From contig NZ_LMDB01000002.1 in the NCBI RefSeq assembly GCF_001425005.1, positions 297,916 to 361,915 on the forward strand: a stretch of 64,000 nucleotides of DNA, in the 5' to 3' direction. Of the stretch, positions 6,328-14,877 are shown piece after piece. The notes below the pieces were generated by a model. It was not told the origin of the DNA. It saw only the letters and a list, made by a program, of their open reading frames with translations, and made no database searches. The DNA comes from Duganella sp. Root336D2. Its GTDB lineage: Bacteria > Pseudomonadota > Gammaproteobacteria > Burkholderiales > Burkholderiaceae_D. Position numbers and translations under genes: made by a program. Position 1 is the stretch's first letter, and each line of letters opens with the position of its first letter.

Positions 6328-8778
6328 ATGAAGGATGCACTCAAGACTTATAAGGCGAAGCGGGACTTCCGCGTCACGCCGGAGCCCGCAGAGGGAGGCC
6401 AGCCAGGACGGGGGCGGCTGGCCTTCGTGATCCAGAAACATTGGGCGTCGCGCCTGCATTACGATTTCCGCCTGGAGCTCGACGGCACCATGAAAAGCTG
6501 GGCTGTACCGAAAGGGCCGAGCTACGATACGCACGACAAACGGATGGCGGTGCATGTCGAGGACCATCCGATCTCCTATAACGAATTCGAAGGTACGATC
6601 CCCGAGAAGCAATATGGCGCGGGGAAGGTAATCATCTGGGATCGCGGCACCTGGGAGCCAGTCGAGGATCCGCACAAGGGCTACCGCGCTGGCAAGCTGG
6701 TGTTCCAGTTGCATGGCCACAAGATGCATGGGCGCTGGGCGCTGGTGCGCATGCGTGGAAAGGGCGAGAACAAGGAGCCTTGGCTGCTGATCAAGGAGAA
6801 GGACGAGTACGTTCGCCCCGCCGCTGAATTCAGCGTGGTGGACGAAATGCCGGACAGCGTCAAGTCGCTCGGCGTGGCTACTGCGCCCCCGGTGCCTGAG
6901 CCCCCGGCGGCGCCGCGCATCAAGCGCCTACCCGCCGAATTGGAGCCCGAACTGGCCACGCTGGTGGACGGCCCACCATCAACGCCGGAAGACTGGCTGT
7001 TCGAAGTGAAATACGACGGTTACCGCCTGCTGGCCCGGATCGAAGATGGCGATATCACGCTGCATACCCGCAACCGCAACGACTGGACGCACAAGCTGGA
7101 ACCGCTGCGTGCCGCGCTGGCCAGGGTCAAGCTTCCCGACGGCTGGTATGACGGCGAGATTGTCGTCCACAACGAAGAAGGACGCCCGGACTTCGGCCTG
7201 TTGCAGCAGGCCTTCGACGGCGAGCGCACGAAAGACATCGTCTATTTCCTGTTTGACGCGCCTTACCTGGGCGGCGAAGACTTGCGTGGCCTTGCGCTCG
7301 AGGAGCGCCGCTCCAGGCTGGAGGCCGCAATGGCCAAGGTCAAAGGCGACACCATTCGCTTGAGTGCCGTGCTGCAGGCTTCTCCAGACGAAATGCTGGC
7401 TGCAGCCTGCAAAATGGGCCTCGAAGGCGTGATTGGCAAGCGCCGCGACTCCGTCTACACGGAGCGCCGTTCGCGCGACTGGATCAAACTCAAATGCGCC
7501 CAGCGCCAGGAGTTCGTGATCGGTGGGTACACCGACCCGCAAGGCAGCCGCACCGGCATCGGTTCGCTGCTGCTTGGCGTCTACGGCAAGGATGGGGAGC
7601 TGCATTACGCGGGCAACGTGGGCACAGGTTTCAACGACAAGACCTTGCGGGAACTGGCGGAAAAGCTGAAGCGCTTGAAGTCCGGTGAGCGCCCCTTTGC
7701 CGCCAGCAAAGCCATTGCCCGCAAGGCGCACTGGGTCAAGCCGCAATTGGTGGCGGAAGTCAGCTTCGGCGAGTGGACGCGCGGCGGCTCGGTGCGGCAT
7801 GCTGTTTTCCAGGGCCTTCGCAAGGATAAGAAAGCCGGTGAAATCAGCCGGGAGGTAGCTGCCCATGTGGAGGAGGAAACCGTGCAAAGCAAACTGCCCG
7901 CATCACTCAAGGTGACCAATCCGGACCGGCTGGTCGACCCGGCCAGCGGTATCAAAAAGATTGACGTGGTGCGCTACTATGCCCTGGTTGCGGACCTGAT
8001 GCTGGAGCACACCAAAGGCCGTCCAATTGCGCTGTTGCGTGCACCGGACGGCGTCGGTTCCGAATTGTTTTTCCAGAAGCACGCCGATGTGAGCAAGCTG
8101 CGCGGCCTGAAGGAGTTCCCGCGCGAGCTGGATCCTGATCACCCGCCGATGCTGGAAGTGGGAACGACGCAAGCCTTGCTGTCGGCCGCGCAGTTCAACG
8201 TGATTGAATTCCACACGCAGAATGCTTTTGGCCGCACTTACGAAAAGCCGAACCGCATCCTGTTCGACCTCGACCCGGGCAGTGGCGTCGAGTGGGCGCA
8301 GATCCAGGAGGCGGCGCAACTGGTGCATGCCTTCCTTGAGGAACTGGGCCTGCCGTGCTTCCTCAAGACCAGCGGCGGCAAGGGGCTGCACGTAGTGGTG
8401 CCGATCAAGCCTTACTACGACTGGGATACGGTGAAAGCGTTCAGCAAGCAAGTTGTCGAACACATGGCGGCCACGCTGCCGGACAGGTTCGCCGTCAAGA
8501 GTGGGCCGAAGAACCGGGTCGGCAAGATTTTCATCGATTACCTGCGCAATGGGCGCGGCGCTACCACGGTTGCCGCATGGTCGGCCCGTGCGCGGCCCGG
8601 CCTTGGAATTTCGGTGCCGGTCGGCTGGGACGAGCTGGCCAGCCTGCGCGGTGGCGATCATTGGACGGTGGCGACGGCGCATACCCGGCTCGATGTCGGC
8701 AATACGCCATGGACGGATTATGCGAAGGCGGCGGTCGGCCTGACACCGGCCATGAAGGCCATCGCCGCGGCAGGCTAG
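6328..8778 (+). CDS. ligD: ATP-dependent DNA ligase D (3'-phosphoesterase, ligase, polymerase/primase)
   Basis: 816 residues with the three domains of bacterial NHEJ ligase in the order PE-LIG-POL. The phosphoesterase (about 1-160) shows H38, H44, D46 and R48 in HWASRLHYDFRLELDG. The ligase core starts near 205; the adenylated lysine is K228 in EVKYDGYR and motif IV is EGVIGKRRDS. The polymerase domain (about 525-800) carries the catalytic DLDPG and the IDYLRNGRGATTVA motif. The protein prepares and seals double-strand breaks together with Ku, encoded convergently just downstream at 8984-9991. No strong ribosome binding site precedes the ATG. A hairpin-rich repeat element separates the two genes. 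Confidence 0.96.
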   Translation: MKDALKTYKAKRDFRVTPEPAEGGQPGRGRLAFVIQKHWASRLHYDFRLELDGTMKSWAVPKGPSYDTHDKRMAVHVEDHPISYNEFEGTIPEKQYGAGKVIIWDRGTWEPVEDPHKGYRAGKLVFQLHGHKMHGRWALVRMRGKGENKEPWLLIKEKDEYVRPAAEFSVVDEMPDSVKSLGVATAPPVPEPPAAPRIKRLPAELEPELATLVDGPPSTPEDWLFEVKYDGYRLLARIEDGDITLHTRNRNDWTHKLEPLRAALARVKLPDGWYDGEIVVHNEEGRPDFGLLQQAFDGERTKDIVYFLFDAPYLGGEDLRGLALEERRSRLEAAMAKVKGDTIRLSAVLQASPDEMLAAACKMGLEGVIGKRRDSVYTERRSRDWIKLKCAQRQEFVIGGYTDPQGSRTGIGSLLLGVYGKDGELHYAGNVGTGFNDKTLRELAEKLKRLKSGERPFAASKAIARKAHWVKPQLVAEVSFGEWTRGGSVRHAVFQGLRKDKKAGEISREVAAHVEEETVQSKLPASLKVTNPDRLVDPASGIKKIDVVRYYALVADLMLEHTKGRPIALLRAPDGVGSELFFQKHADVSKLRGLKEFPRELDPDHPPMLEVGTTQALLSAAQFNVIEFHTQNAFGRTYEKPNRILFDLDPGSGVEWAQIQEAAQLVHAFLEELGLPCFLKTSGGKGLHVVVPIKPYYDWDTVKAFSKQVVEHMAATLPDRFAVKSGPKNRVGKIFIDYLRNGRGATTVAAWSARARPGLGISVPVGWDELASLRGGDHWTVATAHTRLDVGNTPWTDYAKAAVGLTPAMKAIAAAG

Positions 8779-8818
8779 GTAGCAGGGGAACTGTTATGTC
8801 ATGGGACGGATCGAGATC

Positions 8819-8935
8819 GGGTCTGACCCTTGGGTCAGACCCAGATTTACCGGTTTTTTCTTCCTTACTCGAAGTTAAGGCGTAATCCACCGGCGGCATC
8901 TATCTTTGGAAAACCGGTAAACCAGGGTCAGACCC
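8819..8935. repeat. GGGTCTGACCC repeat element between ligD and ku
   Basis: GGGTCTGACCC (8819-8829) and its complement GGGTCAGACCC (8832-8842) form an 11-bp hairpin with only TT between. A further GGGTCAGACCC lies at 8925-8935. The outer arms also match in inverted order: ACCGGTTTT near 8848 and AAAACCGGT near 8911. The same modules recur at 26088-26159. It lies between the 3' ends of convergent genes, as REP-type elements often do, and may also act as a bidirectional terminator. Confidence 0.75.
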
Positions 8936-8983
8936 GATATTCATTGGGCGGTGGCGTTAGGCACCATCCACAATGAACCTGGT

Positions 8984-9991
8984 TCAGGCGGCTTTGCGGC
9001 GCGTAGTGGTAGATTTGGCGGTGGACTTGGCCGCACCGGCACGTTTGGCAGCGGGCTTGGTGGAATTTTTGCCGGAGGATGCGGTCGCGCGTGTTGAACT
9101 TGTGCGGGTCTTGCTCGCGCTGGCGCCGGCGCTACTGCGTGCACGCGGCTTACGCGGGGCGGCTTCTTCCTCGTCTTCTTCCGGCTCGTCGGCAGCGGCT
9201 GCCTTGCCCTTGGAACCCAGGCTCTGTTTGAGCAGCGCCACCAGGTCCACCACGTTGCTGGCCTTCGGCACTGGCGATTCGTCGGACGGCGCAGTAATCG
9301 TGTGCGTCTGTCCGGCTTTCACTTTCTTCTCGACCAGCTTGAGCACGTCCTCGCGATAAGTGTCGTGGTATTCCTTGGGATTCCACTTTTCGCTCATTTC
9401 TTCCACCAGCGACAGGGCCATCTTCAATTCCTTGTCGGTGAGGCCGGAATGGCCTGGCAATTTCAGGTCTTCGGGATTGCGGATCTCGGTCGCATAGCGC
9501 AGCGTATTCATGATGATGCCGTCGCCGACGGAAACCAGTGCGCATAAGTGCTGCCTGGTGCGGATCACCACCGTGGCAATCGCGATCCGGCCCGCCTTGT
9601 GCAGCGTTTCGCGCAGCAGGGCGTAGACCTTGTCGCCGCCTCGGCCCGGCGCGAGGTAGTAGGGCGTTTCGTAGAAAGTGAGCGGTACCGAATCCGCGTC
9701 GACGAAGGCCATGATGTCGATGGTCTGAGTTGCTTTGGGGTTCGCCAGACGCAAATCCTCATCGCTCAGCACCACGTATTCGCCATCGGAATAGGCATAG
9801 CCCTTGACGATATTGTCCCAGGTGACTTCTTTGCCACTGCCTTTGTTATAGCGCTTGAAGCCGATCGGCGAGAAGTCCCGCTTGTCCAGCATGGTCAGGT
9901 CCAGGTCGTGCGATTCCACTGCCTTGTGCAGTTCCACCGGGATGTGCACCAGGCCAAAGCTGATCGCGCCTTTCCAGAGTGCTCGTGCCAT
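8984..9991 (-). CDS. ku: Non-homologous end-joining protein Ku
   Basis: 335 residues from the ATG at 9991, with GGAGAG upstream; the open frame extends to 10180 but the family starts at MARALWKGAISFGLV. The Ku core (about 1-255) contains ELHKAVESHDLDL, KRYNKGSGKEV, the PYYLAPGRGGDKVYALLRET block and a helical region ending near LKLVEKKVKAG. A Lys/Ala/Ser/Thr-rich tail of about 75 residues follows, a common basic extension thought to help DNA binding. Bacterial Ku is a homodimer that threads onto DNA ends and recruits LigD. It sits two bases downstream of a short-chain dehydrogenase gene, so they share a transcript. Confidence 0.95.
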   Translation of the reverse strand: MARALWKGAISFGLVHIPVELHKAVESHDLDLTMLDKRDFSPIGFKRYNKGSGKEVTWDNIVKGYAYSDGEYVVLSDEDLRLANPKATQTIDIMAFVDADSVPLTFYETPYYLAPGRGGDKVYALLRETLHKAGRIAIATVVIRTRQHLCALVSVGDGIIMNTLRYATEIRNPEDLKLPGHSGLTDKELKMALSLVEEMSEKWNPKEYHDTYREDVLKLVEKKVKAGQTHTITAPSDESPVPKASNVVDLVALLKQSLGSKGKAAAADEPEEDEEEAAPRKPRARSSAGASASKTRTSSTRATASSGKNSTKPAAKRAGAAKSTAKSTTTRRKAA

Positions 9992-9993
9992 GA

Positions 9994-10977
9994 TTACTCT
10001 CCGATGCTTCCGGTAATCGGCAAGACGATACCGGTGATATAGCTGGCACACGAGGGCGCGGCCAGGAAGACGAAAGCCGGCGAAATCTCTTCCGGCTGCG
10101 CTGGACGGTGCATATCGGCCTGCGAGCCGAATTGCCTGATCTTGTCGGGGGACTGGTCGGCCGGGTTCAGGGGTGTCCACACCGGGCCCGGCGCGACTGC
10201 GTTGACACGAATGCCCTTCTCCAGCAGGTTGGATGCCAGCGACATCGTAAATGCATGGATTGCACCCTTGGTGGTCGAGTAATCCAGCAGTATTTTCGAG
10301 CCGCGCAAACCCACCACGGAGCCGGTGTTGAGGATCGAGCTGCCGCGCTTCATATGGGGCAGGGCCGCCTTGGCCATGTGGAAGTAGCCGTAAATATTGG
10401 TCTTCATGGTCAGGTCGAAGCGTTCCTCCGACAGGTCCTCCAGCGAACCGGCGTGTTCCTGGAAGGCCGCGTTGTTGACCAGGATGTCGATCTTGCCGAA
10501 AGCATGCAGTACCTCATTGATCGCCTGGCGGCAGAATGCAGGGTCGCGCACATCGCCGGGAATCAGCAGGCAGCGCTGGCCTTCGGCCTCGATGTGCTGT
10601 TTGGTCTCGACCGCGTCTTCCTGTTCTTCGGCAAGGTAGACCAGCGCCACGTCGGCGCCTTCACGGGCATACAGCACAGCTACTGCGCGGCCGATGCCGG
10701 AGTCGCCGCCGGTGATAATCGCCGCCATGCCGGCCAGCTTGCCGCTGCCGCAATAATCGGGCGCCATGAACTGGGGTTTCAGTTGCATCTGGTGCTCAAG
10801 GCCGGGCTTGTCCAGGTGTTGTCCAGGCAAGGGCGGCGCCGGGAAATCGTGTGTCCCGGTCTGGGCGGCCTGCTTTTTTTCCTCAGCTTTTGGCTTGGCC
10901 GCGTCACGCTGGTCCTGTTCCTGCTGGACGGTGCGCTGTTCGCTGCCCGCGCCTGTCTTTTGCTGCGAGTTCGACAT
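9994..10977 (-). CDS. Short-chain dehydrogenase with stress-type N-terminal extension (YghA/GSP39-like)
   Basis: 327 residues from the ATG at 10977, preceded by a strong AGGAGG five bases upstream. The first 40 residues are Gln/Lys-rich and disordered, followed by the PPLPGQHLDKPGLEHQM segment characteristic of the YghA and general-stress-protein-39 group. The Rossmann nucleotide motif is TGGDSGIG (residues 89-96), then NNAAFQEH, and the catalytic Tyr and Lys are in YSTTKGAIHAF. These enzymes reduce or oxidise small carbonyl or alcohol substrates with NAD(P); the true substrate is usually unknown. It is first in an operon with ku, a pairing that suggests co-induction under stress. Confidence 0.9.
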   Translation of the reverse strand: MSNSQQKTGAGSEQRTVQQEQDQRDAAKPKAEEKKQAAQTGTHDFPAPPLPGQHLDKPGLEHQMQLKPQFMAPDYCGSGKLAGMAAIITGGDSGIGRAVAVLYAREGADVALVYLAEEQEDAVETKQHIEAEGQRCLLIPGDVRDPAFCRQAINEVLHAFGKIDILVNNAAFQEHAGSLEDLSEERFDLTMKTNIYGYFHMAKAALPHMKRGSSILNTGSVVGLRGSKILLDYSTTKGAIHAFTMSLASNLLEKGIRVNAVAPGPVWTPLNPADQSPDKIRQFGSQADMHRPAQPEEISPAFVFLAAPSCASYITGIVLPITGSIGE

Positions 10978-11090
10978 GGCTTCCTCCTGTGCTCGGAAGT
11001 CCAGTATTCGCCCCAGCAACGTTGCTAACCGTGCGCTCCCACACATAATTGGGATGTTGTCTGGGGTGAACTTGTGGCAAACTAAACTAC

Positions 11091-12539
11091 ATGGCTAATG
11101 CTGCGGGCCGCCGTCACCGTACCGGCCTTTTCCTCAATCCCGATCCCGCGCGACGCCAGGAATTTTTAGCGGCTTGCGGGGAATCATTCGATCGTTTGCT
11201 GACTGCGGACAGCATTGCCAGCGCACGCTATGCGATGGCGCACAATAAGATTTCCTTGCTCGTTATCGACCTCAATGGTCCGGAGATGGCTGCTGGCAAT
11301 GAACTGGCCGCTCTGGTGCGCAGCCGCGCCGGTGCGCCGGTCCTTGTCCTGTGCCCATTTACGCGCTCCTCAACCATGGCTGAGCTCATGGCGCAGGGGC
11401 CGCTGACTTACCGCATCATGCCCGTCGCGCCGGAAGCCTTGCTCGATGCCGTCACGGCGCTGCTGGCGCCCGCTGCCAATACCAAAGCCTCCGCCCAGCA
11501 GCATTTGCTGGACCTGGAAGCGGACCTGAACGACCTGCTGTCGATCCAACGCAGCTTGCAGCGTGCTCTCTACGGTTCGGAAGAAATCGAACGAATGGGG
11601 GCCCGCATCTGCAATGCACTGTGCAGCTATCCCGGCATTTGCCACGCCGCCCTGTTGCAGGCTGTCGATGACGGCGCCCTGCGCCTGGTGGCGCAAGATG
11701 GGCGCATAGACCTCGACATCAGGGAAGTGCTGGGCGGGCGCGAGGAATTGCTGGAGGCAGCTGTGCGGCGAGGTGAACTGGTGCTGCTTGATGCGCCATC
11801 GAAGGCCGGTGATGCGGAGCTGGCGGCAATGCTGGAAGAGCAGGGCGTGCACATGATGCTTGCTTTCCCGCTGCGCGGTGAACCCGGTGGGCCGCTGCTG
11901 GGTGCCATCAGCATGCTGTTTGACCGGCCGCTGGTCATGAGCCGGGAACATTTCAGTTGCTTCGGCTCGGCGGCACAGCTGATCAGTTTTGGCATGGTGA
12001 TGAGCGACCTGCGCCACCAGAACAATGCACTGGGGCTGGAAATCACGCAGATCACGCCATTTGACGGGCTGACGGGCGTGTCCAACCGGCGCCAGGGCGA
12101 GCAAGTGCTGGATAGCGAAATCCGGCGCGCACGCCGTTATGGTTTGCCGCTGGCGGTGATCGCCTTCGACCTCGACAGCTTCCGCACCATCAATGAGCTG
12201 TACGGCTATACGACAGGCGACCGCGCCCTGTCCGTCCTGGCCGCCATGATCCAGACCCGGCTGCGCAATTCGGACACGATGGCGCGCATGCGCGGCGAAC
12301 AATTCATGGTCATCGCTACGCATACCGTCGCGATCGACGCCTTCAAACTGGCCGAAGAGCTGCGCGAGACGATTGCCGCCACTGAACTGCCAGGCGGGGA
12401 TAGCGTCACGGCCAGCTTCAGCGTGGCCCAGCTCGCCCCTGATGAAGGCGCCAGCGAACTGGTCACGCGCCTGGAAGCCGCGCTGCACCGCGCCAAGCGG
12501 GCAGGGCGCAACTGTGTCGAACTGGCCATGGCCCGCTAA
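11091..12539 (+). CDS. GAF-GGDEF protein with degenerate active-site motif and REC-like N-terminus
   Basis: 482 residues, no signal peptide or membrane segment, so cytoplasmic. Residues 1-125 look like a receiver-fold domain (FLNPDPARRQEFLAACG, LLVIDLNG, PVLVLCPF) without a clear phospho-Asp context. Residues about 145-305 fit a GAF domain, and about 322-480 a GGDEF domain starting FDGLTGVSNRR. The metal-binding FDLDSF is kept, but the signature reads R401-G-E-Q-F405 instead of GGDEF/GGEEF. The fourth-position acidic residue is replaced by Gln, so diguanylate cyclase activity is doubtful; a role as a GTP- or c-di-GMP-responsive protein is possible. It is transcribed divergently from the dehydrogenase-ku operon. 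Confidence 0.88.
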   Translation: MANAAGRRHRTGLFLNPDPARRQEFLAACGESFDRLLTADSIASARYAMAHNKISLLVIDLNGPEMAAGNELAALVRSRAGAPVLVLCPFTRSSTMAELMAQGPLTYRIMPVAPEALLDAVTALLAPAANTKASAQQHLLDLEADLNDLLSIQRSLQRALYGSEEIERMGARICNALCSYPGICHAALLQAVDDGALRLVAQDGRIDLDIREVLGGREELLEAAVRRGELVLLDAPSKAGDAELAAMLEEQGVHMMLAFPLRGEPGGPLLGAISMLFDRPLVMSREHFSCFGSAAQLISFGMVMSDLRHQNNALGLEITQITPFDGLTGVSNRRQGEQVLDSEIRRARRYGLPLAVIAFDLDSFRTINELYGYTTGDRALSVLAAMIQTRLRNSDTMARMRGEQFMVIATHTVAIDAFKLAEELRETIAATELPGGDSVTASFSVAQLAPDEGASELVTRLEAALHRAKRAGRNCVELAMAR

Positions 12540-12590
12540 AAAGACGGCGGCCCACCCTCGCGAGCCGCCGCAAAGCACGATTAATTAGAT

Positions 12591-12618
12591 GATGAGCGTC
12601 ATCCGCGTGTGATATATT
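12591..12618 (+). promoter_or_regulatory. Promoter/operator region of the TetR gene
   Basis: A -10-like TATATT (12613-12618) is preceded by the inverted repeat GATGA-GCG-TCATC (12591-12603), which would overlap the -35 position. The near-palindrome GTGATATATTAC (12609-12620) covers the -10. Either could be an autoregulatory TetR site. AGGAG sits six bases before the ATG at 12652. Confidence 0.4.
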
Positions 12619-12651
12619 ACATCCATAATAAAAATAATCAAGGAGAAGATC

Positions 12652-13221
12652 ATGCGTGTCAGCAGGGAACAAGCGGCCCAGAACCGCGAACGCATTGTTG
12701 AAACGGCATCCCGGCTATTCCGGGAAAAGGGCTACGACGGCATCGGGGTGGCCGACCTGATGAAAAGCGCCGGCCTGACGCACGGCGGCTTTTACGGCCA
12801 TTTCGCCTCCAAGGAAGACTTGCTGGCCGAAGCGTTCGGCAAGGCGATGGAGAACTCCGCCAAGCGCTGGCGCGAGCTGCTGGCCGGGGAACCGGCCAAC
12901 CCGCGCTCCGCACTGGCCCATATGTACCTGACCGCCAAGCATCGCGACAACCCCGGCAAGGGTTGCGCGCTGGCCTCGCTCGGCCCGGATGTTTCGCGGG
13001 TCGGGCCGGAAGTGCGGCAAGCGATGGACGACAGCTTCAAGGCGCAGCTCGATGCGCTGGCGCAGGCCTTGCCCGGCGAGCCGGGGCAGGCGAGGCGCGA
13101 TGCCATTGCCACTTATGCCGCCATGGTTGGCGGCCTGGTACTGGCGCGTTCGGTGGCCGATAAAAAGCAGTCTGACGAAATCCTGGCAGCGGTGCTGTCC
13201 TCCCTGGAACAGGATCGCTGA
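12652..13221 (+). CDS. TetR/AcrR-family transcriptional regulator
   Basis: 189 residues. The N-terminal helix-turn-helix is standard for the family: RIVETASRLFREKGYDGI, then VADLMKSAGLTHGGFYGHF and SKEDLLAEAF. The C-terminal ligand domain resembles the YxaF/LmrA group, with the conserved KGCALASLGPDV stretch. It most likely represses its own promoter, where inverted repeats cover the -10/-35 region, and controls the SulP permease gene that starts on the last base of its stop codon. The inducer is unknown. Confidence 0.93.
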   Translation: MRVSREQAAQNRERIVETASRLFREKGYDGIGVADLMKSAGLTHGGFYGHFASKEDLLAEAFGKAMENSAKRWRELLAGEPANPRSALAHMYLTAKHRDNPGKGCALASLGPDVSRVGPEVRQAMDDSFKAQLDALAQALPGEPGQARRDAIATYAAMVGGLVLARSVADKKQSDEILAAVLSSLEQDR

Positions 13222-14849
13222 TGCTGGCCTGGCTTCGGAACTACCGGCGCGCGATGCTGCCGGGCGATATCAGTGCGGGCATCGTGGTGGCGATGATGAT
13301 GATCCCGCAAGGCATGGCATACGCGCTCGTGGCCGGCCTGCCGCCGGTGACCGGCATTTACGCCAGCATCCTGCCGCCTATTGTTTACGCGGTGTTCGGC
13401 ACCAGCATGACGCAATCGGTGGGCCCGATGGCCATCGTGTCGCTGATGACCGCTGCCATGATTGGCCCGCTGGCAAGCGCCGGCAACGGCCTGTATTCGG
13501 TGCTGGCGGCGCAACTGGCGCTGGTGGCGGGGGCGGTACTGCTGCTGTGCGGCCTGTTGCGCTTAGGCTTCCTCGCCAATTTCTTCTCGCGTCCCGTCAT
13601 GAGCGGCTTTACAGTCGGTTCGGCGCTGCTGATTGCATGGGGCCAGCTCAAGCCATTGCTGGGGGCCGACTTGCCGCACTGGCACGGCCCGAGCGCCGCA
13701 TTGGGCATCGGCTCCGTGCTGCTGCTGGTGCTGTCGCGCAGCCACCTGGCACCCCTGATGCGTTCCCTCGGCATGAAACCGGCCGGGGCCGACATGGCAA
13801 CCCGCCTGGCGCCGATGCTGGTCGTGGTGCTTGGCCTGCTCCTGGTGCAGGTGCTGGGGCTGGATGCAATGGGCGTGAAAACGACCGGCAACGTGCCGAG
13901 CGGCCTGCCGCAACTGAACCTGGCCCTGTCGCAAGGGCATTGGCAGCAGCTGGTGCAGCCGGGCCTGCTGGTTGGCTTCGTGATTTTCATCATGAGCATG
14001 TCGGCGGCGCAGTCGCTGGCCCTGAAACGCAACGAGAAGCTGGTCAGCAACCGTGAACTGATCGGTTTGGGCGCAGCCAATGTTGCGAGCATGGTGTCGG
14101 GCGCTTTCCCGGTCACCGGCAGCATGTCGCGCTCCGCCGTGAATTTTGCGGCAGGTGCGCAAACGCCTTTGGCCAGCATTATCACAGCCGCCTTGCTGGC
14201 GGTGGCGCTGGTGGCGCCCACCGGCTGGCTGGCACTGCTGCCGATGCCGGTGCTGGCAGCGACCATTATCGTCGCAGTGCTGGGCATGCTGGAACTGGGC
14301 ACTTTGCGCACCGCCTGGCGCTATGACCGCGGCGATGCATTGGCGTGGTTTGCCAGTGCCGCCGGCGTGGTTCTACTGGGCGTGGAAGCGGGCGTTCTGG
14401 TGGGCGTGGCCTTGTCGATGGGCACCCTGATCTGGCGCGCCAGCCGTCCGCATATTGCGGTGCTGGGCCGCATTGCCGGCAGCGAGCATTTCCGCAATAT
14501 CGAACGCTATCCGGCCGAAACCCGGCCCGAACTGCTGGCGCTGCGCATCGATGCCAACCTGTTCTTCGGGAACGTGGAAGCGGTGCAGGAGCGCATCGAG
14601 GACGAATTGCGCAGCCATCCGGCGGCGCGCGACCTGGTGCTGGTGATGACGGCGGTCAGCTCGATCGATACGTCGGCGCTGTTCGCGCTGTCCGAACTGA
14701 ACGCGAGCCTGGCGCGGCGCAGGATCGGCTTCCACCTGGCCGAAGTCAAAGGGCCGGTGATGGACCGCCTGCGCCAGTCCGACTTGCTGCAAACGCTGAA
14801 CGGCGAAGTTTTCCTTAGCATCGACATCGCCGACAAAAAGTTGCAGTAG
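13221..14849 (+). CDS. SulP-family anion permease with STAS domain
   Basis: 542 residues. The membrane part (about 1-400) opens with the family signature around MLPGDISAGIVVAMMMIPQG and YALVAGLPPVTGIYAS, and has about a dozen hydrophobic segments. The C-terminal 120 residues form a STAS domain (LALRIDANLFFGNVEAVQER, then VSSIDTSALFALSELNASL). SulP proteins carry sulfate, bicarbonate or dicarboxylates; the substrate cannot be read from sequence. Its start overlaps the stop of the TetR gene by one base, implying coupling and local repression. No ion-selectivity anomaly is visible. Confidence 0.93.
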   Translation: MLAWLRNYRRAMLPGDISAGIVVAMMMIPQGMAYALVAGLPPVTGIYASILPPIVYAVFGTSMTQSVGPMAIVSLMTAAMIGPLASAGNGLYSVLAAQLALVAGAVLLLCGLLRLGFLANFFSRPVMSGFTVGSALLIAWGQLKPLLGADLPHWHGPSAALGIGSVLLLVLSRSHLAPLMRSLGMKPAGADMATRLAPMLVVVLGLLLVQVLGLDAMGVKTTGNVPSGLPQLNLALSQGHWQQLVQPGLLVGFVIFIMSMSAAQSLALKRNEKLVSNRELIGLGAANVASMVSGAFPVTGSMSRSAVNFAAGAQTPLASIITAALLAVALVAPTGWLALLPMPVLAATIIVAVLGMLELGTLRTAWRYDRGDALAWFASAAGVVLLGVEAGVLVGVALSMGTLIWRASRPHIAVLGRIAGSEHFRNIERYPAETRPELLALRIDANLFFGNVEAVQERIEDELRSHPAARDLVLVMTAVSSIDTSALFALSELNASLARRRIGFHLAEVKGPVMDRLRQSDLLQTLNGEVFLSIDIADKKLQ

Positions 14850-14868
14850 TTGCTGGATTGGGTATGAT
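14841..14868 (+). promoter_or_regulatory. Promoter of the 14878 gene, near-leaderless
   Basis: TTGCAG (14841-14846) and TATGAT (14863-14868) lie 16 bases apart at the very end of the permease gene. The -10 ends only nine bases before the ATG at 14878, so the transcript would carry almost no leader. Confidence 0.5.
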
Positions 14869-14877
14869 CGTTGCAAC

